NCBI GenBank assembly: GCA_034112085.1
Contig: JAWUWD010000053.1
Coordinates: 1 to 46,253, forward strand
Direction: 5' to 3'
Source: JAWUWD01 sp034112085
GTDB taxonomy: Bacteria; Bacteroidota; Bacteroidia; Cytophagales; Cyclobacteriaceae
DNA length: 46,253 nt
Position 1 is the stretch's first letter. Each line of letters opens with the position of its first letter. The position numbers and the translations under genes were made by a program. A model generated the notes under the pieces. That model searched no databases. It worked only from the letters and a program-made list of their open reading frames with translations, and was not told the DNA's origin. Of the stretch, positions 17,460 to 26,296 are shown piece by piece.

Positions 17460-20400
17460 TTAGAACCTCACATTAACCGAAAGGTTAACAAGCGTACCAA
17501 GTTGACTGAATTGATATCCATCATAAGTCATTTGAGAATAACGCTGGTTGAATGTGATCAAATTTGATTGCTCTTTAACTTGAGCAGGATCAGCCAATAA
17601 TGTTTCACCATTTGCATTATTTGCAACAAATTCCCATTCAGGCAGTATATTTAATAAGTTGTTTAAATTAAGTGTCACGTTCACCTTTTCTGAAGCTTCA
17701 TAATTAATACTCAAATCAGTGACGATTTTTGGTGTAAACTCTGTTCTGATGCTAGCATCCATACCTTGCTGTTGGAAAGTTGTTTTTCCAAAGTAAGTAT
17801 TGTTGAGAGCCAAATTCCACTTATTTATGTTATAATTCACTCCCAATATCCATTTCGTTTTTGGACGAGAAGTAAAAAATAAAGCCTCTTGTGTTGCATC
17901 AACAACAGATTGACCGCTATTTGTAACAAAATCAGGATTTTTAACAGCTCCATCTCTTTCATTGGCTATGGTGTAGTTTCCTGATAGATTGAATCCTAAC
18001 TTACCTGATCCCATGGCAACATTCTTGTAGTTCATTACTACATCAACTCCAGAAGTTTTTGTGTCCAGTGCATTAGTGAAGAAACTAATGTCTGATAGTC
18101 CTTGAAAAGCAGGTCCTGAAGGAGGGACAATTTCGTTGCTCAATATGATTCTGTCTTTAACTTTAATACTATAATAATCCACAGTAAAATTGAAATTATC
18201 ATTCACTTGAGATCCCATTCCAAAAGTAAAGTTTGTAGAAGATTCGGCATCCAAATTATCAATGTTCAATAAGTTGGCTTCTCTAGATACATTGTTCACT
18301 AATCCACCTACCTGAATACCTTGACCTGGAATAAAGCTATACTGCGCTTTCTGTGTGTAGATCTGGTGCAATGTAGGCGCTCTGAATCCTGTAGATAGAG
18401 AACCTCTAAGCGTTGCTTTCTCTTCAGCAAGCTTATACCTAGAACTTAACTTCCAAACAAATGCACTTCCAAAATCACTGTAATCTTCTATTCTTGCAGT
18501 ACCAGCGATTAAGAAATCTTCAGTAGCATCAAAAGCAATGTCTATATATGCACCAAAGTTATATCTGTTGAATTTTCCTGAATTCTCTGGTGCATTTCCA
18601 GCAAATGAATCAGCTCCACCACCATCATAAGAAGATAATTCTCCTTCAATCACTGTAAAGGTTTCTGATCTAAACTCAGACCCAAAAGCAATACCTAATT
18701 GATCAGAAACTACCCTGGAAATATCAATGTTTCCAACAGTATGATTAAACTGTGTTCCTCCTGGATCAAAAGATACTTGACTATTTTCTCTATAAAGTTG
18801 TGATCCTTCTGTCATTTCACCATCATCGACAGTTCCATTCGTGTTAGCATCTACCCAAACAGAAGGTGAGTATACTGTGTTTCTATTGTGAGAATCTCTT
18901 ATAGTATAAGTCTGTCTGTTGCCTCCAATTGTCAAACTTGCATCATAGTTCCAGTCATTTTTCTTTGACTTAAATCCCAATGTAGCATTGTAGTCATTCA
19001 AGTCGCCATCGAATGTTGGTACATATCCAACATATTCTCCATTAGACCCATTAGGAAAGAAATCAGCTAAATATGGAAAGTCAGCTTCTGTTCTCCAATA
19101 GGGAGTACGATAGTTTGCATAACTATTCACTTTTTTATATACATAAGCAGCATTAGCATAGACACTTGTGTTTTCATTAAGCTCCATTCCACCATTTACC
19201 AAAAATTTGGCAGATGTAGTTTCTGGAGAGCCATTGATGTTTCCAGCATCTGGCATGAGAGCTAGGAAATTATCTACGTCACTTATGCCGTTATCATTGC
19301 CTTGATTGATTTCATTGTTTCTTGTTGTGAATGCTGGAGTACCACTGTAAGTAGCTAGGGCTGAATTCTTTTGGTTATCATCAAAACCAGAGATGTCAAT
19401 ACCTCCTAATAAGCCATTTACAAGATAATTATCAGCTTTGTCAGGATCTGTGAAAACGAAATCTGCATATTCTCCTCCTGCTAATGGTCTGTTGGCAGGG
19501 CCATAAACATTACTACCTAAGGTTGAAGTACCACCATCTACAGTTCCAGGCCTGTTAGCCTGACCTACTTTAGAAAGGTCAACAGTATAGTTGATAAATC
19601 CTTTACCATCTCCAAGGCTGCTACCATTGTTTAAGCTAATACCCAACATTTCACCATCACCTTCTGAACTCATGCCAGTTCTTAATGTTACAGATCCGTC
19701 ATCTGCATCATCCTTCAAAACGATGTTCATTACACCAGCTATAGCATCTGATCCATATTGGGCAGAAGCTCCATCTCTCAATATCTCCACTCTTTTGATC
19801 GCATCAGTAGGAATAGCTGAAATATCAGCTCCTGTTTCTCCTCTACCTGGAGAAGTTTGCGTGTAAAGTAGTGCACTTAAATTTTTTCGCTTTCCATTGA
19901 TCAACACCAAAGTTCTACTTGGCCCCATATTTCTGATCTCATAAGGATCGAGAATGGCAGTTGCGTCATTTACTGGAGTTTGCACCGTGTTGAATGAAGG
20001 TACCAGGTATTGTAAAGCTTTATCAAATGTAGGCTGACCGGTCGATATCAAAGCATCAGATGATATCATATCTACGGGGAGAGGAGTGTCAGTTGAGGAC
20101 CTAGGTGCATTACGCGATCCTACAATTATTAATTCTTGAAGTTGCTCGGTGTCAGCTACCATTTTGATGGATACTGACGATCTAGTGCCTACATTGACCT
20201 CTTGAGTTTTGTATCCAATATAGCTAATCACTAATGTCGTATTTTCCTCTACGTCAATAGTCATGTTTCCTGAGGTATCAGTTATACCACCAGTATTAGT
20301 ACCTTTTACAATAACATTGACACCTGGCAATGGCTCATTGTTCTCATCAGTAATTGTGATTGATACTGCATTAAGTAGAATATCAATTTCAATTGAATTT

Positions 20401-20759
20401 ACAATTTCTTTTGAAGATTTCGCTTTATTAACACTGATCGTGTTATTTACTTGCTTGAATTTCAACTGAGCTTCTTTACCAATATCGGTTAGTATTTGTG
20501 CTACTGATACTTGCTTGTATTCTTTGTAAAAATTTTCATCAATTTTTATGTTGGACTTACTGTAGTGAAATTTAAAGCTTGTCTTCTCTTCTAGTTGACT
20601 AAAAGCGTCTTTTACGGTTGCATTAACCAAAGAGAGGTCGACAAATACATCTTTCACACTTTTTGCATTTTCTAAATTATTGGATGCGTGCATAGGTATT
20701 GCATATACCATGAGGCACCAAATCAATAATCTTGTCACTTGTTTAGTAGGGTTTTTCAT
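17460..20759 (-). CDS. TonB-dependent outer-membrane receptor with STN and carboxypeptidase-like domains
   Basis: 1099 residues. A signal peptide spans about 1-26 (ending MHAS). An STN (secretin/TonB short N-terminal) domain follows at about 40-110, as in transducers that signal to a FecR partner. A carboxypeptidase-regulatory beta-sandwich, 'LPGVNVIVKGTNTGGITDTSG', spans about 130-200. A plug at about 222-350 carries RNMGPSRTLVLINGKR and QYGSDAIAGVMNIVL, then a 22-strand-type barrel ends in the aromatic NVRF. It imports a substrate using TonB energy. No SusD-like lipoprotein follows, so it is not a classic SusCD glycan pair; the ligand may be a metal chelate, peptide or other nutrient. It is third in an operon with the sigma and FecR genes, 7 bases after fecR. 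Confidence 0.93.
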   Translation of the reverse strand: MKNPTKQVTRLLIWCLMVYAIPMHASNNLENAKSVKDVFVDLSLVNATVKDAFSQLEEKTSFKFHYSKSNIKIDENFYKEYKQVSVAQILTDIGKEAQLKFKQVNNTISVNKAKSSKEIVNSIEIDILLNAVSITITDENNEPLPGVNVIVKGTNTGGITDTSGNMTIDVEENTTLVISYIGYKTQEVNVGTRSSVSIKMVADTEQLQELIIVGSRNAPRSSTDTPLPVDMISSDALISTGQPTFDKALQYLVPSFNTVQTPVNDATAILDPYEIRNMGPSRTLVLINGKRKNLSALLYTQTSPGRGETGADISAIPTDAIKRVEILRDGASAQYGSDAIAGVMNIVLKDDADDGSVTLRTGMSSEGDGEMLGISLNNGSSLGDGKGFINYTVDLSKVGQANRPGTVDGGTSTLGSNVYGPANRPLAGGEYADFVFTDPDKADNYLVNGLLGGIDISGFDDNQKNSALATYSGTPAFTTRNNEINQGNDNGISDVDNFLALMPDAGNINGSPETTSAKFLVNGGMELNENTSVYANAAYVYKKVNSYANYRTPYWRTEADFPYLADFFPNGSNGEYVGYVPTFDGDLNDYNATLGFKSKKNDWNYDASLTIGGNRQTYTIRDSHNRNTVYSPSVWVDANTNGTVDDGEMTEGSQLYRENSQVSFDPGGTQFNHTVGNIDISRVVSDQLGIAFGSEFRSETFTVIEGELSSYDGGGADSFAGNAPENSGKFNRYNFGAYIDIAFDATEDFLIAGTARIEDYSDFGSAFVWKLSSRYKLAEEKATLRGSLSTGFRAPTLHQIYTQKAQYSFIPGQGIQVGGLVNNVSREANLLNIDNLDAESSTNFTFGMGSQVNDNFNFTVDYYSIKVKDRIILSNEIVPPSGPAFQGLSDISFFTNALDTKTSGVDVVMNYKNVAMGSGKLGFNLSGNYTIANERDGAVKNPDFVTNSGQSVVDATQEALFFTSRPKTKWILGVNYNINKWNLALNNTYFGKTTFQQQGMDASIRTEFTPKIVTDLSINYEASEKVNVTLNLNNLLNILPEWEFVANNANGETLLADPAQVKEQSNLITFNQRYSQMTYDGYQFSQLGTLVNLSVNVRF

Positions 20760-20766
20760 GTAGTAG

Positions 20767-21741
20767 TTATTTAGGGTTTTGATTGAACATTATAATAATA
20801 TTTTTTTCTTTAAGCGTATATTCAAAGTCAAGTGCAAAAGACATGCTTTCTAGTACATGTCTTAAGCTTGCATTCTTAAATTGACCTGTATAATTAGATT
20901 TATTGGATTTTATAGAAGATAATTCAATCTTGACATTGTACCACATTTCTAATGTTTGCACGATATCATCAAACGAATTGTCTTTGAAATATAGAATGCC
21001 ATCTTTCCAAGAAAGTTCTTTATCAACATCAAATTGGAACTTGCGAATTGCACCTTTTCCCTCTGTGTTGACTTCAAGTGCTTCTCCAGGTGTTAGTATA
21101 AAAGCATCAGTCTTATCTGTTTTGATAAGTACTTTACCAGTAGCTAATGATATTTGCTGTGTAGATGTACGGCTATTTATATTAAAGGAAGTCCCCAGAG
21201 CTGTAGTCTTAGTGTTACCAGTGGTCACAGTAAATGGTCTGTCCTTTTCCTTAGCTACGTAGAAAAATGCTTCTCCTGTCAACTTAAGGTTACGTGTACT
21301 ATCAGTGAAATTTCTTGAATAACTTAAAGTACTTAGTGCATTCAAAATCACCTTAGAGCCATCACTCAGCATGATCGTTGATTTCTGACCTTTTGAAGTC
21401 GACTTTGTGATTATTTCTAAAGGAACTGAAACAATGACACTCTCTTCCTTATGAGTGATGTTGATTATTGTAAAGGCTGCTAAAGCTAGAATAACAACAG
21501 ATGCCGCATATCGCATATAAGTCCAGTCAATAATTTGCTTCTTAGGAAGTTTAGAGGTTATTCTTTGGTACAGTCTTTTGTCATCAATCTTGTCGTTGCT
21601 TAATTCACCCTCCCAAAATTCATCGGCTAAATCATTAAGGATTTTTAATCCTTCATTAGTAGATAATATTTTTAACGCCTGTTGCTCTTCTTCAAAACTG
21701 CAATCTCCACTGAGGTGCTTTCGTATCAATTTTTTTTGCAT
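20767..21741 (-). CDS. FecR-type anti-sigma factor / signal transducer
   Basis: 324 residues from the ATG at 21741. An in-frame GTG at 21765 would add eight residues but lies inside a hairpin, so I prefer the ATG. The cytoplasmic N-terminal part (about 1-75) would bind the sigma factor. One membrane helix spans about 77-96. The periplasmic FecR domain (about 115-205) has SDGSKVILNALSTLSYS and ALGTSFNI. A C-terminal DUF4974 (about 250-320) should contact the receptor STN domain. The gene relays ligand occupancy from the receptor at 17460-20759 to the ECF sigma factor upstream. It lies 72 bases after the sigma gene, and that gap is filled mostly by two overlapping inverted repeats. Confidence 0.93.
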   Translation of the reverse strand: MQKKLIRKHLSGDCSFEEEQQALKILSTNEGLKILNDLADEFWEGELSNDKIDDKRLYQRITSKLPKKQIIDWTYMRYAASVVILALAAFTIINITHKEESVIVSVPLEIITKSTSKGQKSTIMLSDGSKVILNALSTLSYSRNFTDSTRNLKLTGEAFFYVAKEKDRPFTVTTGNTKTTALGTSFNINSRTSTQQISLATGKVLIKTDKTDAFILTPGEALEVNTEGKGAIRKFQFDVDKELSWKDGILYFKDNSFDDIVQTLEMWYNVKIELSSIKSNKSNYTGQFKNASLRHVLESMSFALDFEYTLKEKNIIIMFNQNPK

Positions 21742-21745
21742 CAAA

Positions 21746-21775
21746 TAATTATATAGTATGTTCACTATATAATTA
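21746..21775 (-). repeat. Inverted repeat immediately upstream of fecR
   Basis: Twelve-base perfect arms: TAATTATATAGT at 21746-21757 and ACTATATAATTA at 21764-21775, with a 6-base spacer. The hairpin would end 4 bases before the fecR ATG in the mRNA. It shares its outer TAATTA (21770-21775) with a second inverted repeat at 21770-21794, so the two cannot form together completely. Confidence 0.85.
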
Positions 21776-21794
21776 CCCTAGCTTAGGGTAATTA
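21770..21794 (-). repeat. Inverted repeat between sigma and fecR genes
   Basis: Eleven-base perfect arms: TAATTACCCTA at 21770-21780 and TAGGGTAATTA at 21784-21794, with a 3-base loop. It lies in the 72-base gap after the sigma stop codon and overlaps the next inverted repeat by six bases. It has no U tract, so it is not a normal intrinsic terminator. It could be an mRNA processing or attenuation element, or a protein-binding palindrome. Confidence 0.85.
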
Positions 21795-21813
21795 CTCACG
21801 CAACAGAAAAATA

Positions 21814-22374
21814 TTATTTTGAATTGATATCTTTTCGCAAGGTTTTATTTGCTCTATATAGTTGATTTTCTACTGTTCTTTTGGAAATATTCAATTTTTC
21901 AGATATCTCTTGATTGGACAACTCTTGCTGTTTACTTAGCATAAATATTTGTTTACGCTCGGCAGGGAGTTTGTCAATACTATCTGAAGCGTGCTCCATT
22001 AGGTCTGAAAAAATTATGTAATCCTCAGTTTGATGAGTTATGTTTTTTGTTGATATTTTTGTGTCAACTTGAAACTGATTTTCCAATACAAGGCGTCTTA
22101 TTCGCTTGATTGTAAGCCTTTTGGTAATAGTATAGAGGTAGGACTTGAAGTGTAGTTCTTCTTTGATATAGGTTCTTTTCTCCCAAATAGTAATAAAGAC
22201 ATCTTGAACAACACCTTCAGCATCTTCATGCGAGAGTCCCATTTTTTTAGTGAAATGGTAAAGTTTTAAGTGATATTCATTAAAGATAGATTTGAAAGCC
22301 CAACTCTTACCTTTTTTCAAAGCAAGAATAGTTTTCTGTTCATCTGACAATGTTTCAAGTCGACTAAAAATCAA
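21814..22374 (-). CDS. FecI-type ECF sigma factor
   Basis: 186 residues. Region 2 is at about 27-95 ('SIFNEYHLKLYHFTKKMGLSHEDAEGVVQDVF', then 'SYLYTITKRLTIKRIRRL') and region 4 at about 130-183 with 'LSNQEISEKLNISKRTVENQLYRA'. It would direct RNA polymerase to the receptor operon and perhaps other genes when released by the FecR protein. The start is TTG at 22374: the first in-frame ATG lies well inside region 2, so a non-ATG start seems required. It is first in the sigma-FecR-receptor operon. The 175-base gap upstream shows no clear TAnnTTTG box. Confidence 0.92.
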   Translation of the reverse strand: MIFSRLETLSDEQKTILALKKGKSWAFKSIFNEYHLKLYHFTKKMGLSHEDAEGVVQDVFITIWEKRTYIKEELHFKSYLYTITKRLTIKRIRRLVLENQFQVDTKISTKNITHQTEDYIIFSDLMEHASDSIDKLPAERKQIFMLSKQQELSNQEISEKLNISKRTVENQLYRANKTLRKDINSK

Positions 22375-22549
22375 AATATTTAATTAATTCTAGTGTAATG
22401 TAGCATTTTTGAATTAAAAAAAATTAGAAACTCTTTAGTTATCTTGCAGAAATCATAAACCTCACGATTTCTTAAGTGAAACATGATTGGTGAATTACTG
22501 AATTTCAGTCTTTTACTTTAGGATCAATACTAGAGGAGAAAAAATAAAC

Positions 22550-23107
22550 ATGCAAGACCAAATTTTTGAGAATATTGATTTCACTACTAATTCATTAAAA
22601 GAGAATGAGTACGAACTGTGTACATTTTCTAACTGTAATTTCTCTAACATCAGTTTAGCAGGGATTACATTTTTAGATTGTCGGTTTGAGAGTTGTGATT
22701 TAAGCATGGTCAATTTGTCCAGTACTTCTTTCAAAGAAGTACTGTTTGTCAATTGTAAGATGCTTGGTTTGAATTTTAATGATTGCAATAATTTTCTTCT
22801 TTCTATAAATTTTGAAAGATGCCTATTGAATTTATCTCTCTTCTATCAATTAAAACTTAAAAATTCTCAATTCAGAAAATGTAGTTTACAAGAAGTAGAT
22901 TTTTCTGAAACAGATTTAACGAATGTAGTGTTTGATGACTGTGATCTATCCAGAGCTATATTCGATAGGAGTATACTGGAGAAGGTGGATTTTCGAACAG
23001 CCTTCAATTATTCAATAGATCCTGAAATCAATCGTTTGAGAAAAGCAAAATTTTCAAGAATAGGGATAGAAGGATTACTCCATAAATATCATATTGAAAT
23101 AAGCTAG
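22550..23107 (+). CDS. Pentapeptide-repeat protein, Qnr-like layout
   Basis: 185 residues built almost entirely of pentapeptide repeats with a central Leu/Phe every five residues, e.g. 'CTFSNCNFSNISLAG', 'FLDCRFESCDLS' and 'VDFSETDLTNVVFDDCDLS'. This predicts a right-handed quadrilateral beta-helix. The C-terminal piece 'IDPEINRLRKAKFS' followed by a 'GLLHKYHIEI' helix resembles the dimerisation end of Qnr/MfpA-type DNA mimics that protect gyrase, but I cannot confirm DNA mimicry. It is unusually rich in cysteine at repeat corners. ATG start with GAGGAG about 12 bases upstream; single gene ending at a strong terminator. Cytoplasmic. Confidence 0.88.
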   Translation: MQDQIFENIDFTTNSLKENEYELCTFSNCNFSNISLAGITFLDCRFESCDLSMVNLSSTSFKEVLFVNCKMLGLNFNDCNNFLLSINFERCLLNLSLFYQLKLKNSQFRKCSLQEVDFSETDLTNVVFDDCDLSRAIFDRSILEKVDFRTAFNYSIDPEINRLRKAKFSRIGIEGLLHKYHIEIS

Positions 23108-23112
23108 GGAAT

Positions 23113-23146
23113 AAAAAAAGCCTGTCGTTATTTACAGGCTTTTTTT
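23113..23146 (+). terminator. Bidirectional terminator after the pentapeptide gene
   Basis: A perfect 13-base stem, AAAAAAAGCCTGT (23113-23125) with its complement at 23134-23146, and an 8-base loop. U tracts are present in both directions. It serves the pentapeptide gene on the plus strand and the CHAT cassette, ending at 23166, on the minus strand. Confidence 0.9.
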
Positions 23147-23165
23147 ATTGATATTGTTATGACTA

Positions 23166-23648
23166 CTACATTCTTAATGCTCCGCAACCATCACATGTCT
23201 CGTGAATGTTGAAAGATATACTATTATCATCACCAATAGTAAATGTTCCGTTAGGTGTGTTTTTCCATTTGTTGCAATCATCTTCACTTCTGTCATTCCC
23301 ACTGTGTTTCGCGGATACTTTCTTAGGTAGGAAAACGAAATAAATTCCTTTGTCTAAAGCAATCACTGCTTTTCCATTTGCATCAGATTTCACTTCCTTC
23401 ATGTCTTCAGTTAAACTATTTTTTGATGAGATGTGAATGCTTTTACTGGAGTATTTTTTAGACTCTTTAAGTTTCATTAACATATCTTCTGATGGTGGAG
23501 TACCACCACAATAGCTAGAGGTCATCGTGATATTAAGTGTAATATCCATGTTTGTATTTGATTCTCCTTTTTTCTTGGAAGCACAAGCGGAGATTGATAC
23601 TGCTAAAATAGCTAGTAAAACTGTATTAAGTAAAGTTATGTTTTTCAT
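23166..23648 (-). CDS. Small lipoprotein with four extra cysteines and a beta-sandwich-like core
   Basis: 160 residues. A type II signal peptide ends SISAC (lipid cysteine C22), followed by a Lys-rich linker. The mature part has four further cysteines: C47 in SSYCGG, C125 in DDCNKW, and C152/C155 as CDGC at the extreme C terminus. These could make two disulfides or bind a metal; the sequence does not decide. 'SDANGKAVIALDKGIYFVFLP' (about 88-108) looks like a carboxypeptidase-regulatory / prealbumin-type beta-sandwich. It lies 119 bases downstream of the CHAT gene, in the same direction and before a shared terminator, so it is probably the last gene of that cassette. Function unknown. Confidence 0.8.
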   Translation of the reverse strand: MKNITLLNTVLLAILAVSISACASKKKGESNTNMDITLNITMTSSYCGGTPPSEDMLMKLKESKKYSSKSIHISSKNSLTEDMKEVKSDANGKAVIALDKGIYFVFLPKKVSAKHSGNDRSEDDCNKWKNTPNGTFTIGDDNSISFNIHETCDGCGALRM

Positions 23649-23767
23649 AGTAAGAGTTTAGGTTGTTGTTTGCGATTATTATGCCAAGAATAATTTCAAT
23701 AAAATCATATAAACTGATAAGTTAATTTCTGTTGTTCAATACATTGATGAGTTCAATCTAAAAACTC

Positions 23768-26293
23768 CTATTGTCCAATCAAAATAAACGGTGCCCAATA
23801 ATATGGTGCTGAATATTTTTTTCCTAGAATCATTTCTTTTTTTGCTAGTTGCAAACCTTCAGTATATGAATAGTCGCTCAATGATTTTTCGTAAAAATCA
23901 ACCATGAGGTTGGCCGTAGATTGATCTGCCACGCTCCATAAAGAAACAAGCATGTTATTGGCTCCAGCGTAGAGTAAGGCACGTGATAACCCTACGATAC
24001 CTTCGCCTTTATAGATTTTACCTAGGCCAGTTTGGCATGCTGATAAAGTGACTAAATCGGCATTTAGTTTAAGATTGTATATCTCTCCAGTATAAAGATT
24101 TCCGTCCTCATCGGATGCGGATGACAAGAATATTTGTGATAGTTCAGGCTTGGCTTCATCTACAATCCCATGCGTGGCAAAGTGTAGATATCGACTCTTT
24201 GAGATGTCCTCTGATTTGATGTTGATTTCGTTGGCGTCAGAATAAGTATATGACTTGCTCGAAATACCATTTTTCACAAATAGATCATTAATACTTCTAG
24301 CTTCGTCAGCAGTAGCTGGAAGTTCCGGTAATCGATGGCTTGAGAATGAAACGGGTGCTAAAATACAAGCTGTTGGTGAGGTTTCATTGTTTTTATCACT
24401 TCTTGGTTTCATTAGAGCTGCGGCATATTGTGTGTTCACACTATAGTCCTTGAGTAGGTAGTTTAAGTTTTCATAAGCAGTATGTTCTTTTGGTTCATCA
24501 GTCAAAAGTGCTTCAAAAGGTACAATCCCTAACCTGCCTACAGGGATTATAGTAAGCGAGTTGATATGATTTTCAATTGGGGGAATGAGCGTGTTGTAAA
24601 GCAATACAGCAGTACTAGTGTAGATGTCTTTTACCTTATAGTAAATACTATTTCGATATCCAGACAAGTATCGGTCAAGGTCTTTTAATTTAGGATTATT
24701 GTGGATTCTGAATTTATCTTTAGAAATGTAGAATGTATAAAGTCTATCTGTTTTTTCGGCTATAAAATAGCTGAGTACAGCTTCTTTATCACTTAGTATA
24801 TTGGTTATATCCGATATAGATGGAATGTTGACATTGTATTTGAGATTATAATATTGAGGATAGTTCTGTTCAAGCGATTTGGTAAACGCCTGATATTTAT
24901 TCTCTAGCGAAAATAATTCATTTTGATATGACTGATTTTTGCTTTTGGCTAATAACTGCTTAAAATAGGCAATATCAGTTTTAAGCTGTTGTTCTTTAGC
25001 AATAATATCATCAGGTATGTTGGCATAACTTTTGGCATTTGCATCAGCAATAGCATCGAGCAGTACGCTAGACTTGCTTTTTTCAGCAAAGTAGAAGGCT
25101 TTTTCTTGAAATAGTTGTTTGCTCCAGGAGACATCAGCTAACCCTACACTTGTTCTTATGCCATCTTCATAAATTTCACTGGCAATAGCACCTAAAGCAA
25201 TTTTATCAGCTTCATTGGTCTTGAGTCTACGTATGTCATCGATCAATAAATCACACGAGTTGATATTGACCCATGCAGCCATAAGGTCTTTTTTCTTAAG
25301 TGTTTTACTGTAGTGCAAGGCTTCTAATTCTTGTGCTTTCTGCTGAAGAGATATGAGTAGCAAGTCGGCACTATAGTAGGTTTTGATAGGAGTGACATCG
25401 TAAATACTTCGATTATTGTAGTTCGGGATATTAGCACATATAGCTTCTTGAAATTGCTGTAATGCAGCAAGATGAAGACCTTGTTCATGGTAAATATTCC
25501 CTAAATAGTTATAAGTACTGGCAACTTCTGGATGAGTGTCCCCGTATGACTTTTGGTAGATGTTGAGTGCCATTTCTTGATACTTCCTTGCATCTTCATA
25601 TTCTTTTAGTCCGAAGTGGATCAACCCTATATTACTATAAACAAATGCTCGCCTTGGGTGATCTTTACCATATTTAATCTCTAGTATTTCTAATGCTTTG
25701 TCAAAATTCTCGAATGCATCACTTTGAAAATCCATTTTACCATTGATATACCCAATATTGATATGAGCTGTTGCAATACGTTCGTCATTCGCTTCGTATA
25801 ATTTCTTGTAATCAGTAAGCGCAATTTGATAATACTCAAGTGCTTTTTCTGAATCGATATTACTATAAGTAAGTCCAATATCATTATGTGATGCGGCAAT
25901 TCCTTTCTTGTTATTAGATAATTTATGGATTTGTAAGGCTTGTTCATGATGAATCAGAGATTCCTCATGATTACCCATAGTCCAGTGAATATAGCCGAGT
26001 TGACTGTAACATTTTGCAAGCTTAATTGAGCTATTTTTATTTTGTTCAAAAAATACTTGGGCTGCTTCAAAAGTTGATAATGCCTTTTGATGATCCCCTT
26101 TCTTGAGTAGAATATCTCCGTAGAAGAGTTGATAGTCTCCACTAGTTTTGTCTTGAATACTTAAAATTTCTTTTTCTGCCTCTATAACGTTTTCTGCATC
26201 AATCAGTCTCTGAATATTTCCAAATTCGGAAGACTGAGCAAAGATGCTTGCGACAATAAAAGAAAATAATATGGCGAATGATTTTCTTTTCAT
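23768..26293 (-). CDS. Exported TPR-CHAT caspase-like peptidase
   Basis: 841 residues. A signal peptide spans about 1-20 (ending SIFAQ). At least six TPR-type helix pairs lie between about 50 and 290, repeating every 40 or so residues (e.g. GDHQKAL, GNHEESL). A helical linker follows, then a C-terminal CHAT domain at about 590-841. The catalytic dyad is intact: H708 in HFATHG and C753 in SACQTG. CHAT domains are clan CD cysteine peptidases, some activated by partner sensing; here the signal peptide places it outside the cytoplasm, unlike the CRISPR-linked TPR-CHAT. Its start lies only 3 bases after the stop of the upstream beta-barrel gene, implying translational coupling. Substrate unknown. 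Confidence 0.92.
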   Translation of the reverse strand: MKRKSFAILFSFIVASIFAQSSEFGNIQRLIDAENVIEAEKEILSIQDKTSGDYQLFYGDILLKKGDHQKALSTFEAAQVFFEQNKNSSIKLAKCYSQLGYIHWTMGNHEESLIHHEQALQIHKLSNNKKGIAASHNDIGLTYSNIDSEKALEYYQIALTDYKKLYEANDERIATAHINIGYINGKMDFQSDAFENFDKALEILEIKYGKDHPRRAFVYSNIGLIHFGLKEYEDARKYQEMALNIYQKSYGDTHPEVASTYNYLGNIYHEQGLHLAALQQFQEAICANIPNYNNRSIYDVTPIKTYYSADLLLISLQQKAQELEALHYSKTLKKKDLMAAWVNINSCDLLIDDIRRLKTNEADKIALGAIASEIYEDGIRTSVGLADVSWSKQLFQEKAFYFAEKSKSSVLLDAIADANAKSYANIPDDIIAKEQQLKTDIAYFKQLLAKSKNQSYQNELFSLENKYQAFTKSLEQNYPQYYNLKYNVNIPSISDITNILSDKEAVLSYFIAEKTDRLYTFYISKDKFRIHNNPKLKDLDRYLSGYRNSIYYKVKDIYTSTAVLLYNTLIPPIENHINSLTIIPVGRLGIVPFEALLTDEPKEHTAYENLNYLLKDYSVNTQYAAALMKPRSDKNNETSPTACILAPVSFSSHRLPELPATADEARSINDLFVKNGISSKSYTYSDANEINIKSEDISKSRYLHFATHGIVDEAKPELSQIFLSSASDEDGNLYTGEIYNLKLNADLVTLSACQTGLGKIYKGEGIVGLSRALLYAGANNMLVSLWSVADQSTANLMVDFYEKSLSDYSYTEGLQLAKKEMILGKKYSAPYYWAPFILIGQ

Positions 26294-26296
26294 CTT

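Noticed and set aside
17460..20759. SusC-type glycan importer
   Set aside because: No SusD-like lipoprotein or glycoside hydrolase is next to it, and the plug motif QYGSDAIAGVMNIVL fits general TonB receptors.
21742..21765. GTG start eight codons upstream for the FecR protein
   Set aside because: It lies within a predicted hairpin, and MQKKLIRKHL from ATG 21741 looks like a normal FecR N terminus.
23768..26293. CHAT protein as a type III CRISPR (Craspase-like) component
   Set aside because: No CRISPR array, cas or gRAMP gene is in the window, and the protein has a signal peptide.
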